Origin: Eremophila alpestris peregrina
Taxonomy: Eukaryota > Chordata > Aves > Passeriformes > Alaudidae
Assembly (NCBI GenBank): GCA_009792885.1
Contig: WMCF01000068.1
Span: 871,818-935,817, forward strand
Length of the DNA: 64,000 nt
Reading direction: 5' to 3'
The position numbers and the translations under genes are program-made. The notes under the pieces are model-generated. The model was not told where the DNA came from. It saw nothing but the letters and a program-made list of their open reading frames with translations, and searched no databases. Every line of letters begins with the position of its first letter. Within the stretch, counting starts at the first letter, position 1. Shown in pieces: positions 1 to 47,795 of the stretch.

Positions 1-35659
<35,659 letters not shown>

Positions 35660-36050
35660 TCACAGGGTGTGATGAACTCGTTACTCAGCCGAGACACTGC
35701 CCAGGAGCTCCTCGGTCGGTGCTGCAATGCGCATTTCCACAGCTCGCAGTCAGCCCGAGCCCTCTGCCCTTCCCCAGCTGCCTTTCTGGAGTCAGGGCTC
35801 TGGAGCAGGACACAGAGACCCGGCACCACCTCCTGTCACAGGAACCGGGATTACAGCCCCTCATCTCATCTGCATAAGCTCGCGTTTAGCGGCACCCAAC
35901 AGCCCGACTGCTCATCACTCACCAGGCAAACGAGGTCTGGCCCAAACTCCAGCCCCTCGCTATTTACCTCCTCACCAAGCTCTTCCCTCGCAGGTCACTT
36001 CAGTTTACAGATGAACTGAGACAGATGAAGTGTGAGGGAACGGCAGCCTG
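35660..36050 (-). promoter_or_regulatory. CpG-rich block with minus-strand splice donors: candidate PLCB4 promoter or 5' UTR exon
   Basis: About 18 CpG dinucleotides fall within roughly 390 bp, whereas the rest of the window is strongly CpG-depleted. On the minus strand there are two good splice donors, CTG|GTGAGT (intron from 35,922 down) and CCT|GTGAGT (intron from 35,663 down). The block is 2.6 kb upstream of the first coding exon on the correct strand. This fits a CpG-type first exon, but no TATA box or initiator was found and no transcript evidence is available here. Confidence 0.4.
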
Positions 36051-37519
36051 AGTACACGCAGCAAGGAGTTGGAGGATTTGTAACAAACAACATTTTTAAG
36101 CCTTATGCTTTGGCAGCTGTGCAGAAGGTGAAGAAAATTCTCTCGGCCTTCAGAAAAGCTCTTTTCAGTCTCTCACATTTCTTACACTCCTCTCAAAAAT
36201 CAATTTTTAGCTTTTAAGATCACCAAACTAAAATACAAAATATTCCCGTGTCACTCTTTGGACCTCTGTTACTCTTCATCACTATTTTAGCAGTTCAAAG
36301 AGAGTGAAAAACAAACCCAATCCCAACCACCAAACCCGAACAAACATGACATTGCAGCACAAATACATCCCTGCATATATCCTCACTATGATGAGAATCA
36401 AGAATTACCCTCTTTAGACAGATTTAATAACAATGAAATCTGTGAAGATTCAGCTGGGAGACATAGAAGGTTAAGGAACTAAATTTAAAGGCAGCAAAAT
36501 TTTAATTTGAAAACTTTTACACCGCCTTTAAAAACTGAAATCGGATCTTCTTACTGACTTAAGAGTTCTCAAAGTGTAATAACTCCTCTGAATGCATACC
36601 ATTCACAAAAGCAGAAAGAACACTCACAGCAATGCACCTCAGGACTTAATTAATGACTCCAAGGGAGAGGCAGGTGAAGTGCAGTAGTTAAATGCCTCTT
36701 GCAGCATCTCCCTTTCCTTTAACACTGATTTATGCCTGAAGGCATGATTTGGATCATAAGATATTCACCTGGAGTACCCAAAGAGGGAGGACACAAAATT
36801 AACCATATCCAGAAGAGCATTAATTAAGACAAGTCTTGCTCTTTTGTAATCTTGGCTGTACTAAGCTAAATCTGGGCCTTGTGGACTATAAATCCTGGGT
36901 TTTTTCATTCTTTGACCAAAAGAAGGACAAGGTGTGGCTGAACAGGAGGAGGAAAGGATTCTGTTAATACGGAGGAGACAAATGTTTGGGGAAAGAGGTG
37001 CTATTCTAAACTAACCCACAGGGCTGGCTAGCATGATGGATAGGATACTCCTTGGATCCCATAAACATCCTGTCAATGTTGAGACACTGCTGGAAAGGGC
37101 AGCAGAGTTCCTCAGGGCTGACCCCCCCATGTTTCAAACACACAAACTCACATTTCCGCAGTTTGCTCAGCCCCAAGTATTGTAACAGCGCCTGTACGTT
37201 GTTTTTTTAGTCATTATTATTTTTGCCTCTGGAATGAATCCCTCTTTGCTGAGTGAGAGGTGAGGAGGCTCCACACTCTGTGTTTGCCCTTCCATCACTT
37301 ACCTGCTGGAGTTACACCCCCTAAACTTGCCCCAGTTCCTGGCTGTGTGGGTTTCCAGTGCAGCACCCACCCAACACTATGCTGAGTTCAGTAATCTTGC
37401 CCAGGAATATATGATTTTCTTACAGATACAAGGAAGCAATTTAAAAAACCCCAAACAAGGAATCTATTTCCCATTCCCAGTCACCCCAGGACATCCCCCC
37501 ACACTGAAGTACATATAAC
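36051..37519. other. non-coding sequence
   Basis: 1.5 kb upstream of the candidate promoter with nothing recognised beyond a C run near 37,123. Confidence 0.6.
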
Positions 37520-37672
37520 CTTCAAACTCCTGTTTGGTAACGAGATTCTTCATGGCAAAGACAACCAGATTTAGATCAGCAGACTTCTCTGACTTTTGGG
37601 GTTTTTTATGGAGTTCATCCCAGTCCAGCGAGTCAGAGCTGTGGACTGGAATGAAAATCCAGCTGTCCATGA
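37520..37672 (-). other. exon-like segment B of an unrecognised protein
   Basis: On the minus strand an AG acceptor (GTTGTTTAG) precedes 153 nt that stay open. They read MDSWIFIPVHSSDSLDWDEL, then HKKPQKSEKSADLNL and VVFAMKNLVTKQEFE, with one base left over, up to the possible donor GAAG|GTTATATG. Codon use and residue mix look like a real exon, but the donor is weak. I do not recognise the protein family. It would splice in phase to segment A (38,803-39,020), but A lies upstream, not downstream, on this strand. Confidence 0.35.
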
Positions 37673-38802
37673 CTAAACAACACTGAAATTCTTATAAAAA
37701 TGCCCCTTTAATTTTTTTAATGAGGCTTTGAAGTACTTTCATATATCAATACTACAAATGTTTCTTGAAACTTGAAGAAAAGTCAGATCTTCATATATTT
37801 ATTCCTCAATGTCAAATTCATTTGGTCATAAAGGTATTGACATTAACGTAAGCAAAATGCAGAGATAGGGTGGTTTTAAAATATGAAACCTTGGTTTAAA
37901 CTCTGGAACTTAAAATTCAGAGTAAGTTTTAAGAAAAGCCACTATAGTGTGAATCCTATGTAAAAATGTAACAGGGAGAGCCACACTGCTGAATTTCAGT
38001 GCCCACATTATACTCTAAAACAATTCCAAGATTTCACAGCTCTCCAGGCTGTTCCACAATCAGATTTTGCTGGTTTGTTTTGGGTTTTATTTTTTAAAAG
38101 GGTAATTTTTCAGCAGGCTATTCTTAAACACATTATTCCCACAGCTAATGCAAGCAACTTAAACCAGCTCTCCCCAAAACAAGGTCCAGGAACAACACCA
38201 GACACACAACAGGAGCCTGAGAATGCATCCTCTAGCACCAGTCTTGTTTTCCATTTTGCCTCATTTTCCATTCCAATTGAATTGCTGCAGGGCAGGGGCA
38301 CCTGAGGGGTTACACCACGACCAGAAGGGGCCTGTTCTGAGCTGATCTTTGGAGATTTCCCCCAGTGCAGAGCTCAGAAATGAGCACCTGCTCCTGGTCC
38401 TGCCTTCAGGTCCCAGCTGTGCCTCAGTCACCACCTCTGATTGTAACAAGGAGAATTCCTGGGATAAAACACAGCACTCAAACATCACCTTCTTCACATA
38501 TTTATTTTGTCCTAATGGCCTCCTAGTTTATTCATATCTAGAGTTTTCCCCAGCCTTTATGTCTATTTGAAAACTCTCATTTTTTTACATAAGTGCATCC
38601 TTTTTGGGGGGAGAGAGTATTTGCCTTTCTGAGAAGTGAATGGTGTATAGAGACATGCTGGTTTTGTAAATAAACTTATTCTGCTAGATTTCCAACAGTA
38701 TAACTAAACTACATTCTGTATAAAGAAATACATTTAAAACAAGCCATTTTGGAAAGCTTCTCAGATGATTCACTCAGGTCTGATTCCTCACAAACTTCTA
38801 AA
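37673..38802. other. sequence between the two exon-like segments
   Basis: 1.1 kb with nothing recognised. Its upper end would be the 3' UTR of segment A, if A is a terminal exon. Confidence 0.5.
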
Positions 38803-39020
38803 TTACAGACATTTGTAGGCCAAAGAAGGCAAATTATTTCTCTGCTCAGCAGCAATACAGAGCCACTGGAGCAGAGTTTCCCCTTTGAATTGATCACCAA
38901 AGTCATCATCACATATCTCTGACAGGATTGGGATCAGTCCTTGTGTGCCACCACTGTAAACCAGCTTTATTAGTTCCACTCGCTGACCAAAAAGTGACAG
39001 ATAGATGTCACTTGGAATGC
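38803..39020 (-). other. exon-like segment A: apparent terminal coding exon of an unrecognised protein
   Basis: On the minus strand a strong acceptor (TTGTTTTTCCAG) is followed by 71 open codons and a TAA stop at 38,805-38,803. They begin IPSDIYLSLFGQRVELIKLV, continue through GGTQGLIPILSEICDDDFGD and end QWLCIAAEQRNNLPSLAYKC, Leu, stop. The residue mix is that of a folded helical protein end, not random sequence. No upstream partner exon was found at higher coordinates. It does not belong to PLCB4. It could be the last exon of an overlapping gene or a duplicated gene fragment. I do not recognise the family. Confidence 0.45.
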
Positions 39021-41441
39021 CTGGAAAAACAAAAATAACGTGGCAATTGCAACACCCAAGTGTTCAAAAAAAATGAAAAAAAAAGGTAAAATTTTTCTCA
39101 TTTTCAGAAGAAGAACTAAAGCAATAAGAGAATCTATATCCTAGAACATATTCCTAGAAAAAGGTATGACTTGAACAGTGAGCTAAAATGCAGAGCTATC
39201 ATATGGATGTTACTAAAAACTTCAGTGTTAAAAAATAACAAACCAGACATACAAAACTACAAACTTCATGGAATAACTGAAGTTTTTTTACTATTCTTTC
39301 CTCCCAGTGATAGGAAATTTAGTGTTCATGTTCTCGATTTTTTAACAGCAAAGGTGAGAGGAAAAGGGAAAGGCACAGACCTCCCCCAAAGGATTATTTC
39401 AGGAGGGAAAATGCTCATCATGCTGTGAATTGTACAGAGGATTTAGCAATCTGACTCATCAAAAGGCAGTAAATGACAATTGTTTTTCATTTACACACAT
39501 TATTCAGTTTGCATCTAACAGAAACATTTTGCTTTAGATCTGTCAAGTGAACTTCATTAGGTGAGCACATGATGAGGAACCATTCCCTAGAACCTTCCCT
39601 GGTTTGTCTCATCCCAGGGACACCAATCATACAAAATACTAAATTGTCTAAAAATGTGGGAGATGCTCCAGTTTTCTCTTTAGTCAAGCAGAAGTCTTAC
39701 CAGGTGTTCAAGATTTATTTAGTGCAATATCAAGTGTCCCATTTCCTGGAAGCCACCTTGTCCCCAGGTAGTCATAGAGAGCAAATTCGGCTCAGATGAA
39801 AACAATGGTTTGTGTAATCCCTGCCAAGATCCCTTCTGAACAGCTATAGATGTATACAATGTGTCTGCATTTAACCAGCAGTGACTTTTATTCAGTTTAA
39901 TTACTGCACTCAGTGGAAGGCAGTGTTAAAACAAAGGCTACCTCATGGAATAAAACAAACAAACAAATCAACACGTAGCACTTGCAAAACATCTCAAGTA
40001 TTTCCTGACTTACTGAAGTTCAGAGTCTCTCTTTACAGTTTTGTAAACTCTGACACCTTGTATCATCAATCCCTAAAGGAATGGCATTTGTCAGATTTAT
40101 TAAAAAAACAAGTTTTCAGTATAGTGTTTGGGCAATTAATAACATCCTTAATTTCTACTGTTGTTTAATCTGCTGACAGGTAACACATCTAAAGTCAGTG
40201 AGCAGTGTTTCTCACTTTTAGGAACACCTGTACAAAGTGTTTATGCAAATTATTTCAATTAAAATCATGGGCAATTTTGATATTTAGAACTTCAGTTTCT
40301 TCTATTTAGCGTCATTTGGAGCTCTGTGCTCTAAAAGATCTCAAGCAGAAGTAGTTCCTGTACTTTAATGTGATAGGAACAAATGTTTGAAATTAAAATT
40401 CTAAAGAGAGCTCAGGTGGGAGTACAGATAAACACCAAACAACCTTAAGTGAGCATCACTCCAATTACAAATGAAGAGTTTGGGGATCCAAGGGCATAAA
40501 ACAACTGCAAGATTCTCAGATCAAATTATTAACTACAAATCCCATGAAAACAAACCTCCAAACTGCATTAATATCAGCAGTCTTTTCTTTTTTAAGTGGG
40601 AGGAAAAGTTTTGGAAAGAACAGAGTGCAGTACCTCAAACAAAAATCAAACAAACTACAAATATCAGCTGCTCCATGAGCACATCCTGAGGACACAGTTG
40701 TCTGTTTCCAAACACTGCCACAGGCCCGGACTTTGTATTAATAAAATGCAATGAAAGGTCAAGATCATATTTTTGTAATAACTTCTAAATCCCTGTGTGT
40801 TTGAAATCATCTCTCCTATGGTCAGGTACTTCAGTTCAAACCAAACTTTAATAAAGTCTGGATGTGATTTATTAGGATCTTTTTCAAAATATACAGATAT
40901 ATTAAAAACTAATAAGCTGTGAGGAACATAGATGTTCTGTTAAATTCTAAAATTAGTAAAGTGACATTATAGTTTGCTGGTTTTCTGGATGATTTCTGAG
41001 AAGGCAAGAATGATCCACATTGCTGGCTTAGAATTTCAGACAAAGCTAAGGTGATCTTTGGCAATTGTTCCAGCAGTCTAAAATACATTAATATCACAAA
41101 GCTATGTTCATTATTTGACAGTTGGCAGTGTGTTAAAAGTAGGTATTTGTTGGAAGTTTAAACTTATTACAAATTTCTTGGTGCCCTGGATAAAGCCTAG
41201 GAACTACAGTCACCATGGAAATGCATGGGGGTTTATACTTTTAAGATTGTCATTGTGCAGTTTAAGCCAGGCCATTGGTAAGAAAATTTTGGCATCTCAG
41301 AAGATGTAATGCTGCTCAGATTCCACCTCAGCACCCACCTTCCCCCCTAGAGACAGAGGGGTTTGCATTCCTCTCTTTAAACTGGAGGAGATAATATGGA
41401 ATGAAAAGCAGCGTAGACCTGGCATCTGCAATTTATGAGTG
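39021..41441. other. non-coding sequence
   Basis: 2.4 kb of AT-rich sequence. A word resembling half of an RFX site (GTCACCATGGAAATG, 41,209-41,223) is the only thing noted. Confidence 0.6.
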
Positions 41442-41592
41442 CCTTTCCTTTCCTTTCCTTTCCTTTCCTTTCCTTTCCTTTCCTTTCCTTTCCTTTCCTT
41501 TCCTTTCCTTTCCTTTCCTTTCCTTTCCTTTCCTTTCCCTTTCCCTTTCCCTTTCCCTTTCCCTTTCCCTTTCCCTTTCCCTTTCCCTCTCC
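41442..41592. repeat. homopyrimidine microsatellite, (TTTCC)n followed by (TTTCCC)n
   Basis: An uninterrupted 151-nt C/T run on the plus strand: pentamers TTTCC (about 41,443-41,538) and then hexamers TTTCCC (about 41,539-41,586). It has the same order and orientation as the tract at 14,659-14,830. Apparent proteins of Phe-Pro-Ser or Gly-Lys repeats across it are composition artefacts. Confidence 0.95.
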
Positions 41593-43623
41593 ATCCCTGG
41601 GTCACATCTCAGAGGTAGGGGAATGCAGGCATGGCATTACCAGCTGGCTGGACTGGAAATTCTGCACTGTCCTCCTGCCCAGGCCAGCAGCAAATCCAAA
41701 CCCTGGGCAGGAGAGATTTCTAGGTGCAGCATTTTTTTCCTGCTCACTTCAGGCCCAGGCTCAAGTAAGCACAGGAGCAGAGCTGTGAGCTGCCCTTGCT
41801 GAAGTGTGGCTGGAGCAGACTGCAGCTCCCCATGGAGATTTCAGTTGGCTGGTTTCATTTTTTATTTTGCTGCCAAGATTTCAAGTTCACATCACAGAAA
41901 AAAAAAAAAAATCCCAGAATCAGGAAAAGAAACTGTATGGGGCTCACAGTGTGCACTTCAACACTCCTGTGCAAAAAACAGGTCTGGGAATCAGAATGGC
42001 ATTTAATGGATGGGGAAAAAATAATAATAACTGCCTGGCCTAAACCCTGTTGTCTGTTTTTCTCACCCCAGTCACTCTGCCTGTTGTATGCAAAACCAGC
42101 ACTCATCACTTGCTCAGGAGAAAACACATCCCCTTTGGGGCAGGTAGGAGTCAAAGGATCCAGGCTGTAGGTGGGGATGGGCCAGACAGCTCTGGGGTCC
42201 TGGATGGACACTTTGCTACTTCCCATCTTCCTCCTTCTCCCTCTAAACAATGAGGCTAGCAAGACTTGTCTTAATTACAGAATTAGTGATGCTAAGTACC
42301 CCTTTCATCAGCAATAACACCCAGTGCTAACTCAGTAACAAAGTGGGCATTTTGCTGAAGATGAGACTGCCCTGGTTCTCAACACAGTGTATCACAACTA
42401 GGTAAGGCTGAAAATACACTTGCTGCCTGTCATTTGGAAATCTAGAAGCTCTCTTTCCAGCAGGATAAATATGGACAGCCATGCTGGAGATGCACCAGGT
42501 TATCACTTATTTATATCTTTGATTTTGTGGAGAAGCAAGAGGAAAAGCAACTGGTTCTGAACTTTTAGTTATTATGCCTTCATGATGGTAGGTAGGTGGC
42601 AGAGTAAGCATTTCTTGTCAATTTGTTCCAGCCACATTTCTTTTTAAATGGTTGTTGTGCCACTGCCCAGGAGCTCAGAAAACAATAGGAAAGATTGTGC
42701 AGAAAATGTGACCAAGGATAAAGAAAAAATATATCCCCAATCCTTTAGCTGGTAAGTTCATAGTTAACCACAAGCACAAAATGGGAATGCATAAAACATG
42801 GCATCACATTCTCTTTCACTAATCCCTGCCTCAGAGAACCCGTGCAATCTGCATATTCATTTCTACTAATCAAATATTAAAACAACTCTCTTGACATTGT
42901 GCTGTGTTTCCTGTCACAGCAGTCGCTGTGGAACTGGCAGCTGTTGTCTCTTTGGGCTGAAGGGAGGCTGCAGGAGACTCCTCAGAACTCCATCTGATAA
43001 AGCAGTTCAGAGTGCTAATACAGTCATTATTGAGGCATTCAGCTGTTTACATTGCTTCAGAGCAGCTCCCCTCCAGTGTCACTCTGAATATTAATGTATG
43101 GCTTGCTGAAGAAATGGGCTAAAACCAGGCATGTCAGCTATTACAGAGCAGGGTGGGAAAGTGCTCCGAGCCAGCAACCTCCCCAAATCTTCCTGCTGGA
43201 TGCATTTTGGCTTCTTCAACTATTCATAATATATATATATATATATTTATGAAATTTCTGAAGGAAAGCCATCTCAGTTTTTGATTGCTCCAAGTGGATG
43301 ATTTAACAAAAGTATTCCTAAAGGGATAAAAATAAAAGTGTTGGTATGTAACCTATTTGTCCAGTATGGAGATGGAAAGGAGAGCCAGGCTGCCAGTCAG
43401 GAGTGCTGGTATGGCCCTCTGGCCCACACAGCCCTTCTGGAACACTGCTTTGACAGTTCCTAATAAACAGCAAGATCTACTGCATGCTGAGAAATCCCAT
43501 TTATTCCGATTTTTCTGGACAAGCTGGCGACACCAGAGTCAGGGGATGCAATTTCTCTGAATTCCTTACTTTAGAATGTATTTTGAGTGTCAAGGAGCAG
43601 GAAAGGAGAGGGGTAGCTGATAC
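41593..43623. other. non-coding sequence
   Basis: 2.0 kb with an A run (41,898-41,910) and an (AT)n run (43,227-43,247). No gene is supported. Confidence 0.6.
43227..43247. repeat. (AT)n microsatellite
   Basis: About ten uninterrupted AT units. Confidence 0.9.
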
Positions 43624-43703
43624 CTTTCTGAGCTCCTCCTTCTTCTCCTCCTCCTCCTCATCACTGTTCTTTCTTGTCACCTGCTGCTGTGACCCCACTT
43701 CTG
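43624..43703 (-). other. weak exon-like segment C
   Basis: On the minus strand a good acceptor (CCCTTCCTCCTCAG) precedes 80 nt. One frame is open: EVGSQQQVTRKNSDEEEEEK followed by KEELRK, then donor AAAG|GTATCAG. The acidic run is encoded by a CTC/CTT simple repeat on the plus strand (about 43,633-43,660), so the coding look may be an accident of that repeat. No family is recognised. Confidence 0.15.
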
Positions 43704-46700
43704 CTGAGGAGGAAGGGGACACACAGCACAAGCAGGGGATAGCTCTGCCCTCACACGGGGAACACACCCACACAGGCAGGGAGATGAGCAGCACCTTCTC
43801 CCCTGTCCCTGGAAAATACCCTGAGGACATTCCTGACTCCAGACAAGCATCAGGGCAGAAAGAAGTGAAACAGATGTGTGGGGAAGAGCATAAGAATTGA
43901 GGAGGAAGGAACTAACAACAGGCAAAGCTACAGGAAGCAAGGATGGGGTGTCTGGCACTGATGTGGGCTGTGACAGCATGACAAAGTGCCCGAGCACACC
44001 AACACAGCTGAAATCCAAAGGGAACATGGCCACTTCTTCACCATGCTAGAAAAGAACAGCAGATAGTTTGGGAAAGCTGAAATGGAAATTATTTGGGATA
44101 GCACAGGCAAGGCTATTTTTAGAGATTATTCCAAGTATGAAGCTGGGTTACTGCAATATGGCTGGAAAGGAAGGAACTGGGTGGAATATACACTAACAAA
44201 GACCAACAAAACAAAACACTCGTGTCTGTGTGGGGGAGTGAAAAAGAGAGGAGTGGCAAGAACACCACCAACATTCCAGGCCAGGGCACAGGGGGGCATT
44301 TATTGTGGCAGGGCTCCTGGAGGTGAGGAGTTCAGTATTGCCCCACACTGCAGACAGACAAACAGATAAATAGGGAAGGAGCCTGGAAAGGTGAAAGAAC
44401 TGATTGTAGACATGAGGGTGGAGGTCAAAAAAAGTAGTTTGTTTGGAAGTCATCAAATGCAGTGGGAATCAACAGATAAAACCAGTTACATCATAAAAAT
44501 TGATAAAGGGACCCTAGCAGAGACAGAGAGAAAATGTTTTGCCATTTGCACTGGCTGGATGAACTGAAGTGTTCTCAAGTGGTGCTTAACTACGGCTGCC
44601 ACCATCCACTCTGGCTCCTACAGCTCAGTAACAAGTGGCACACAGGCTCAGCAAAGGCAGGGCCCATCAAAATAAAGAGCAGCATCACACCCAAAGCACA
44701 GCAGAAAATGAAGGTAACATTTGTACATGTCTAAAACCAGCTTTGTCTTCATCACTGTTAAGCATTTCCAGCATAATAATTAATATTGCAAAGAATAAAA
44801 ACTTGAGCCCAGCAGGCTTTTCCCATAAGAAAACTGGTCAGCTAGTTCAGACTGCTTTTTTTTCCTGTCACATACCTATTAAATGCTTCAGACTGTTTAA
44901 TGTGATAAAAATGTCTAGACTGGCTTTTGACTGAAAGCTAAGGAAGAGTGTTCTTTGCCCTTGGCTAGCAAACCCCTTGTAAGCACAATAATGTGAAGGC
45001 TGTCCTTCTGCAGCCCACACTTTCTGCATACATCCATAAATCCACTGCAGGCATCCTGAGAAATCCTGAGATTTGAGAGATCAGCCCAGGGAGATCTGAA
45101 GCATATAGGTACAATATAGTATATATGTAAATACAGTGTTTCTTTGCAAGAAAAAATCTGTAGTTTACAATCAAAGTGCAGGCACTGCTGAGGAGAAGAA
45201 GATGACAGCACCTCTCACAACCCAGTTAACAAAACCCCCCAAAAACCAAGCAAAAATATTCTGCTGAAATCGATGAAGAGCAAACCACTTTGCTGAAGCA
45301 GGCAGTAGAGTTTAGGCAAGGAATCCCAGTGGGCACATTAAGAAAAATGTTGCCACATGTGAGTCAGTGCATTCAATGCTTTGTGGTCCCAAGCTGCCCT
45401 CAGTCTCCAGCAGCTGTTTATTTTTGTGTAACTAAACTTCTAACATAATTATAATCACTCCAAACTTAGATGTGAGTACACAGTTTATACTAAAAATAGC
45501 TCTGGCAGTGAAATTGCCCAGCTCAACTGGTCCACACCCTCCAACCCTTTCTTTTTAGGGGCTCTAAATCTGCATTTGTGGAGTGGGCTGTGGTCAAGGA
45601 ACAGGTGCATCTGATTCTTGTCAGCACGTGTGACTTGCATGCTGGAAAATCAGCTGCATGCCATGGAAAAAGCCTGAGAAGAAACACTATCCCTGGACAC
45701 CACTCATCGTGGCTGACTCCTGTAGGAAATAAAACTTGCCAAAAGAACTAATGGACAGTGTGATGTGACAGGAACTGTCACTCTGGCCTGGTCACAACTG
45801 CATTGTCAAATTGTGTCAAAGTCCCACTTCCCACCTTCCTGTACCCTATTTGTTCCCAAAGCAGTCCTAACATCCTGAGGATAATTTTTTGTTTAAAATC
45901 CTCTTAAATCTCCCTCCAAGGCCCTAATTAACTCTTGTTCTTTGTGATTGGGCCATAAGGTGCACTGCCAGTCAAATGAGTTGAAAAAGAAACAACAGGC
46001 CACACTCAGTAGGAAAACAACTCAGGGCTTGGGAACATCTATGGGAAGGTTGTTTCAAGGGAGGAAAATGGCAGTTTTTCCACAGCAAAAAACCATGGGC
46101 AAAAGCATTTGTACAGCAGAGGTATGGACCCACCACTGAGCCTTTCTGGTTTCCATTCTCCTTAAGATACCATTTTCCCTGAGCAAATCAGAATATTCCC
46201 CTCTGTTCAAAACAAGAATGTGGTTTTTCAGCATCACCAGGAAAGGTGATTTTATTGGTTTTGGAGCCCTTGGATACTATACAACTACAGTACACAGTGA
46301 AGAACAGACCAAACAAGATGTCAGTGTCTAAAATGGATCTTCTGAGAAATAACTACATGTACGAACTGAAGGCTTGCACCAGGGAGGTTGCACACTTTGG
46401 GTTTGTTGTTTGCTTGCTTGCTTAAATATTAATACGGGGTTTAGATCAATAAATCTTTCCTTTTGTCAGCCTTGGTTTCTGTACAGTCCTCGCCCATGTC
46501 AGAGGGTGCTTTGCACAGTCATGGCACAGCTGAATGAAATCCCTCCTTTGCTCCATACATGCTTGTCTTTGGGCATCTGAGGGAAGGAAAAGGGCCTCGG
46601 CCCAGGTTTTTCTGGAAAGCCCCTTGCCATCCCCAGGAGCACTGAGAGTGCTCTGAAAGGCTTTTAAGCAGAGCAGCTGGCAGCAGCCTCCTGAGGGCAA

Positions 46701-47762
46701 GTGACCGGGCTGTGCTTACTGAGATAACAGGTTGTTGGCAAGGCTGCTTTGGATGGGAGATAAAAGAAGCACAGGGAACAGAGAGGCTACTTCTTCTCCT
46801 GAAACAGAAGTGGCTGGCACCAAAACAGAAAGAAAGAACAGATTTCACGGTGACAGCTTTCCCTTCCTAGGTTGTATTTCTACTGTTCTCTGAAAATCTC
46901 AATAGCATGGGCTCGTTAAGGGTTAATGAATAACACAGCTCATTGCTGTATGCAAACTAACATGCATGAAGATCTGTGTGTGAGAAGGTGTGAACCAGCC
47001 CACCCCTGAGTGTTCCTGATTAACCACATCAAGGGCACAGCTTAGCTCTGTGAACAGGCAGGGTGGTGACCCCAAGGTGTTACCAGGGCATGCTGGAGAC
47101 CATCCCTCCTCAGGGCAGCCAGAGGAAGCTCCCTGCAGAAACCCCATGCACATGCAGCACTCAGCTGCTTGCTCAGAGTGCCAGCAAAACTGAGCCCCTC
47201 TGGAGCCAGCACGGGAGAGAAAAGGAACCAATCCAACTCTGTCTCACTGAAAAGAGCCACCCTCACCCCTTGCTCCTGCTTCCTTTGTGGTGATGCCATT
47301 CCTGCTGGCCTGAGTGATCCCATCTCAGGCAGGTCACCGCTGGACACGGGTGGAAAGCTCTCGGTATTTCCTGCACTTAGTGCAGTGATCAGCTCCCACA
47401 GGAGTCACATCAGGACCAGCACACAGGACAGGCTGGCAGCACAGACAGAACCCAGAGCAGCGAAGTTCAGGTGGCAGCACATTGCATCTCACACATGCTG
47501 ATGGGAAACACCACTGGGATCTTGAAAACCGGCTGACTTTGAGAATAATTTCTCTCACCTTTGATACTCTGCAGCCCATTTTGCCAGGACTCTTGGTCTA
47601 ATCACCCAATCCTAATGCAAGTTTGACACTTCTTCAATTTTACAACAGACTGAAAACTTGGCTTTAAGACCTGATTACAAAGCCAACTTGCTTAATGTAA
47701 TGTAAAAAAGCAAACCCACAGCCAACAGGTACCATAGCTGGTAAGCTGAAACATTTTCAAGA
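43704..47762. other. non-coding sequence
   Basis: 4.1 kb. There are several medium-length open frames on both strands but no recognisable domain or codon pattern. Confidence 0.55.
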
Positions 47763-47795
47763 TCTTATTTATTTATTTATTTATTTATTAATAAA
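47763..47795. repeat. (TTTA)n microsatellite
   Basis: Six to seven TTTA units, ending in TTAATAAAT. Confidence 0.9.

Noticed and set aside
41297..41802. Gly-Lys and Phe-Pro-Ser repeat frames on both strands
   Set aside because: Same cause: the second pyrimidine microsatellite.
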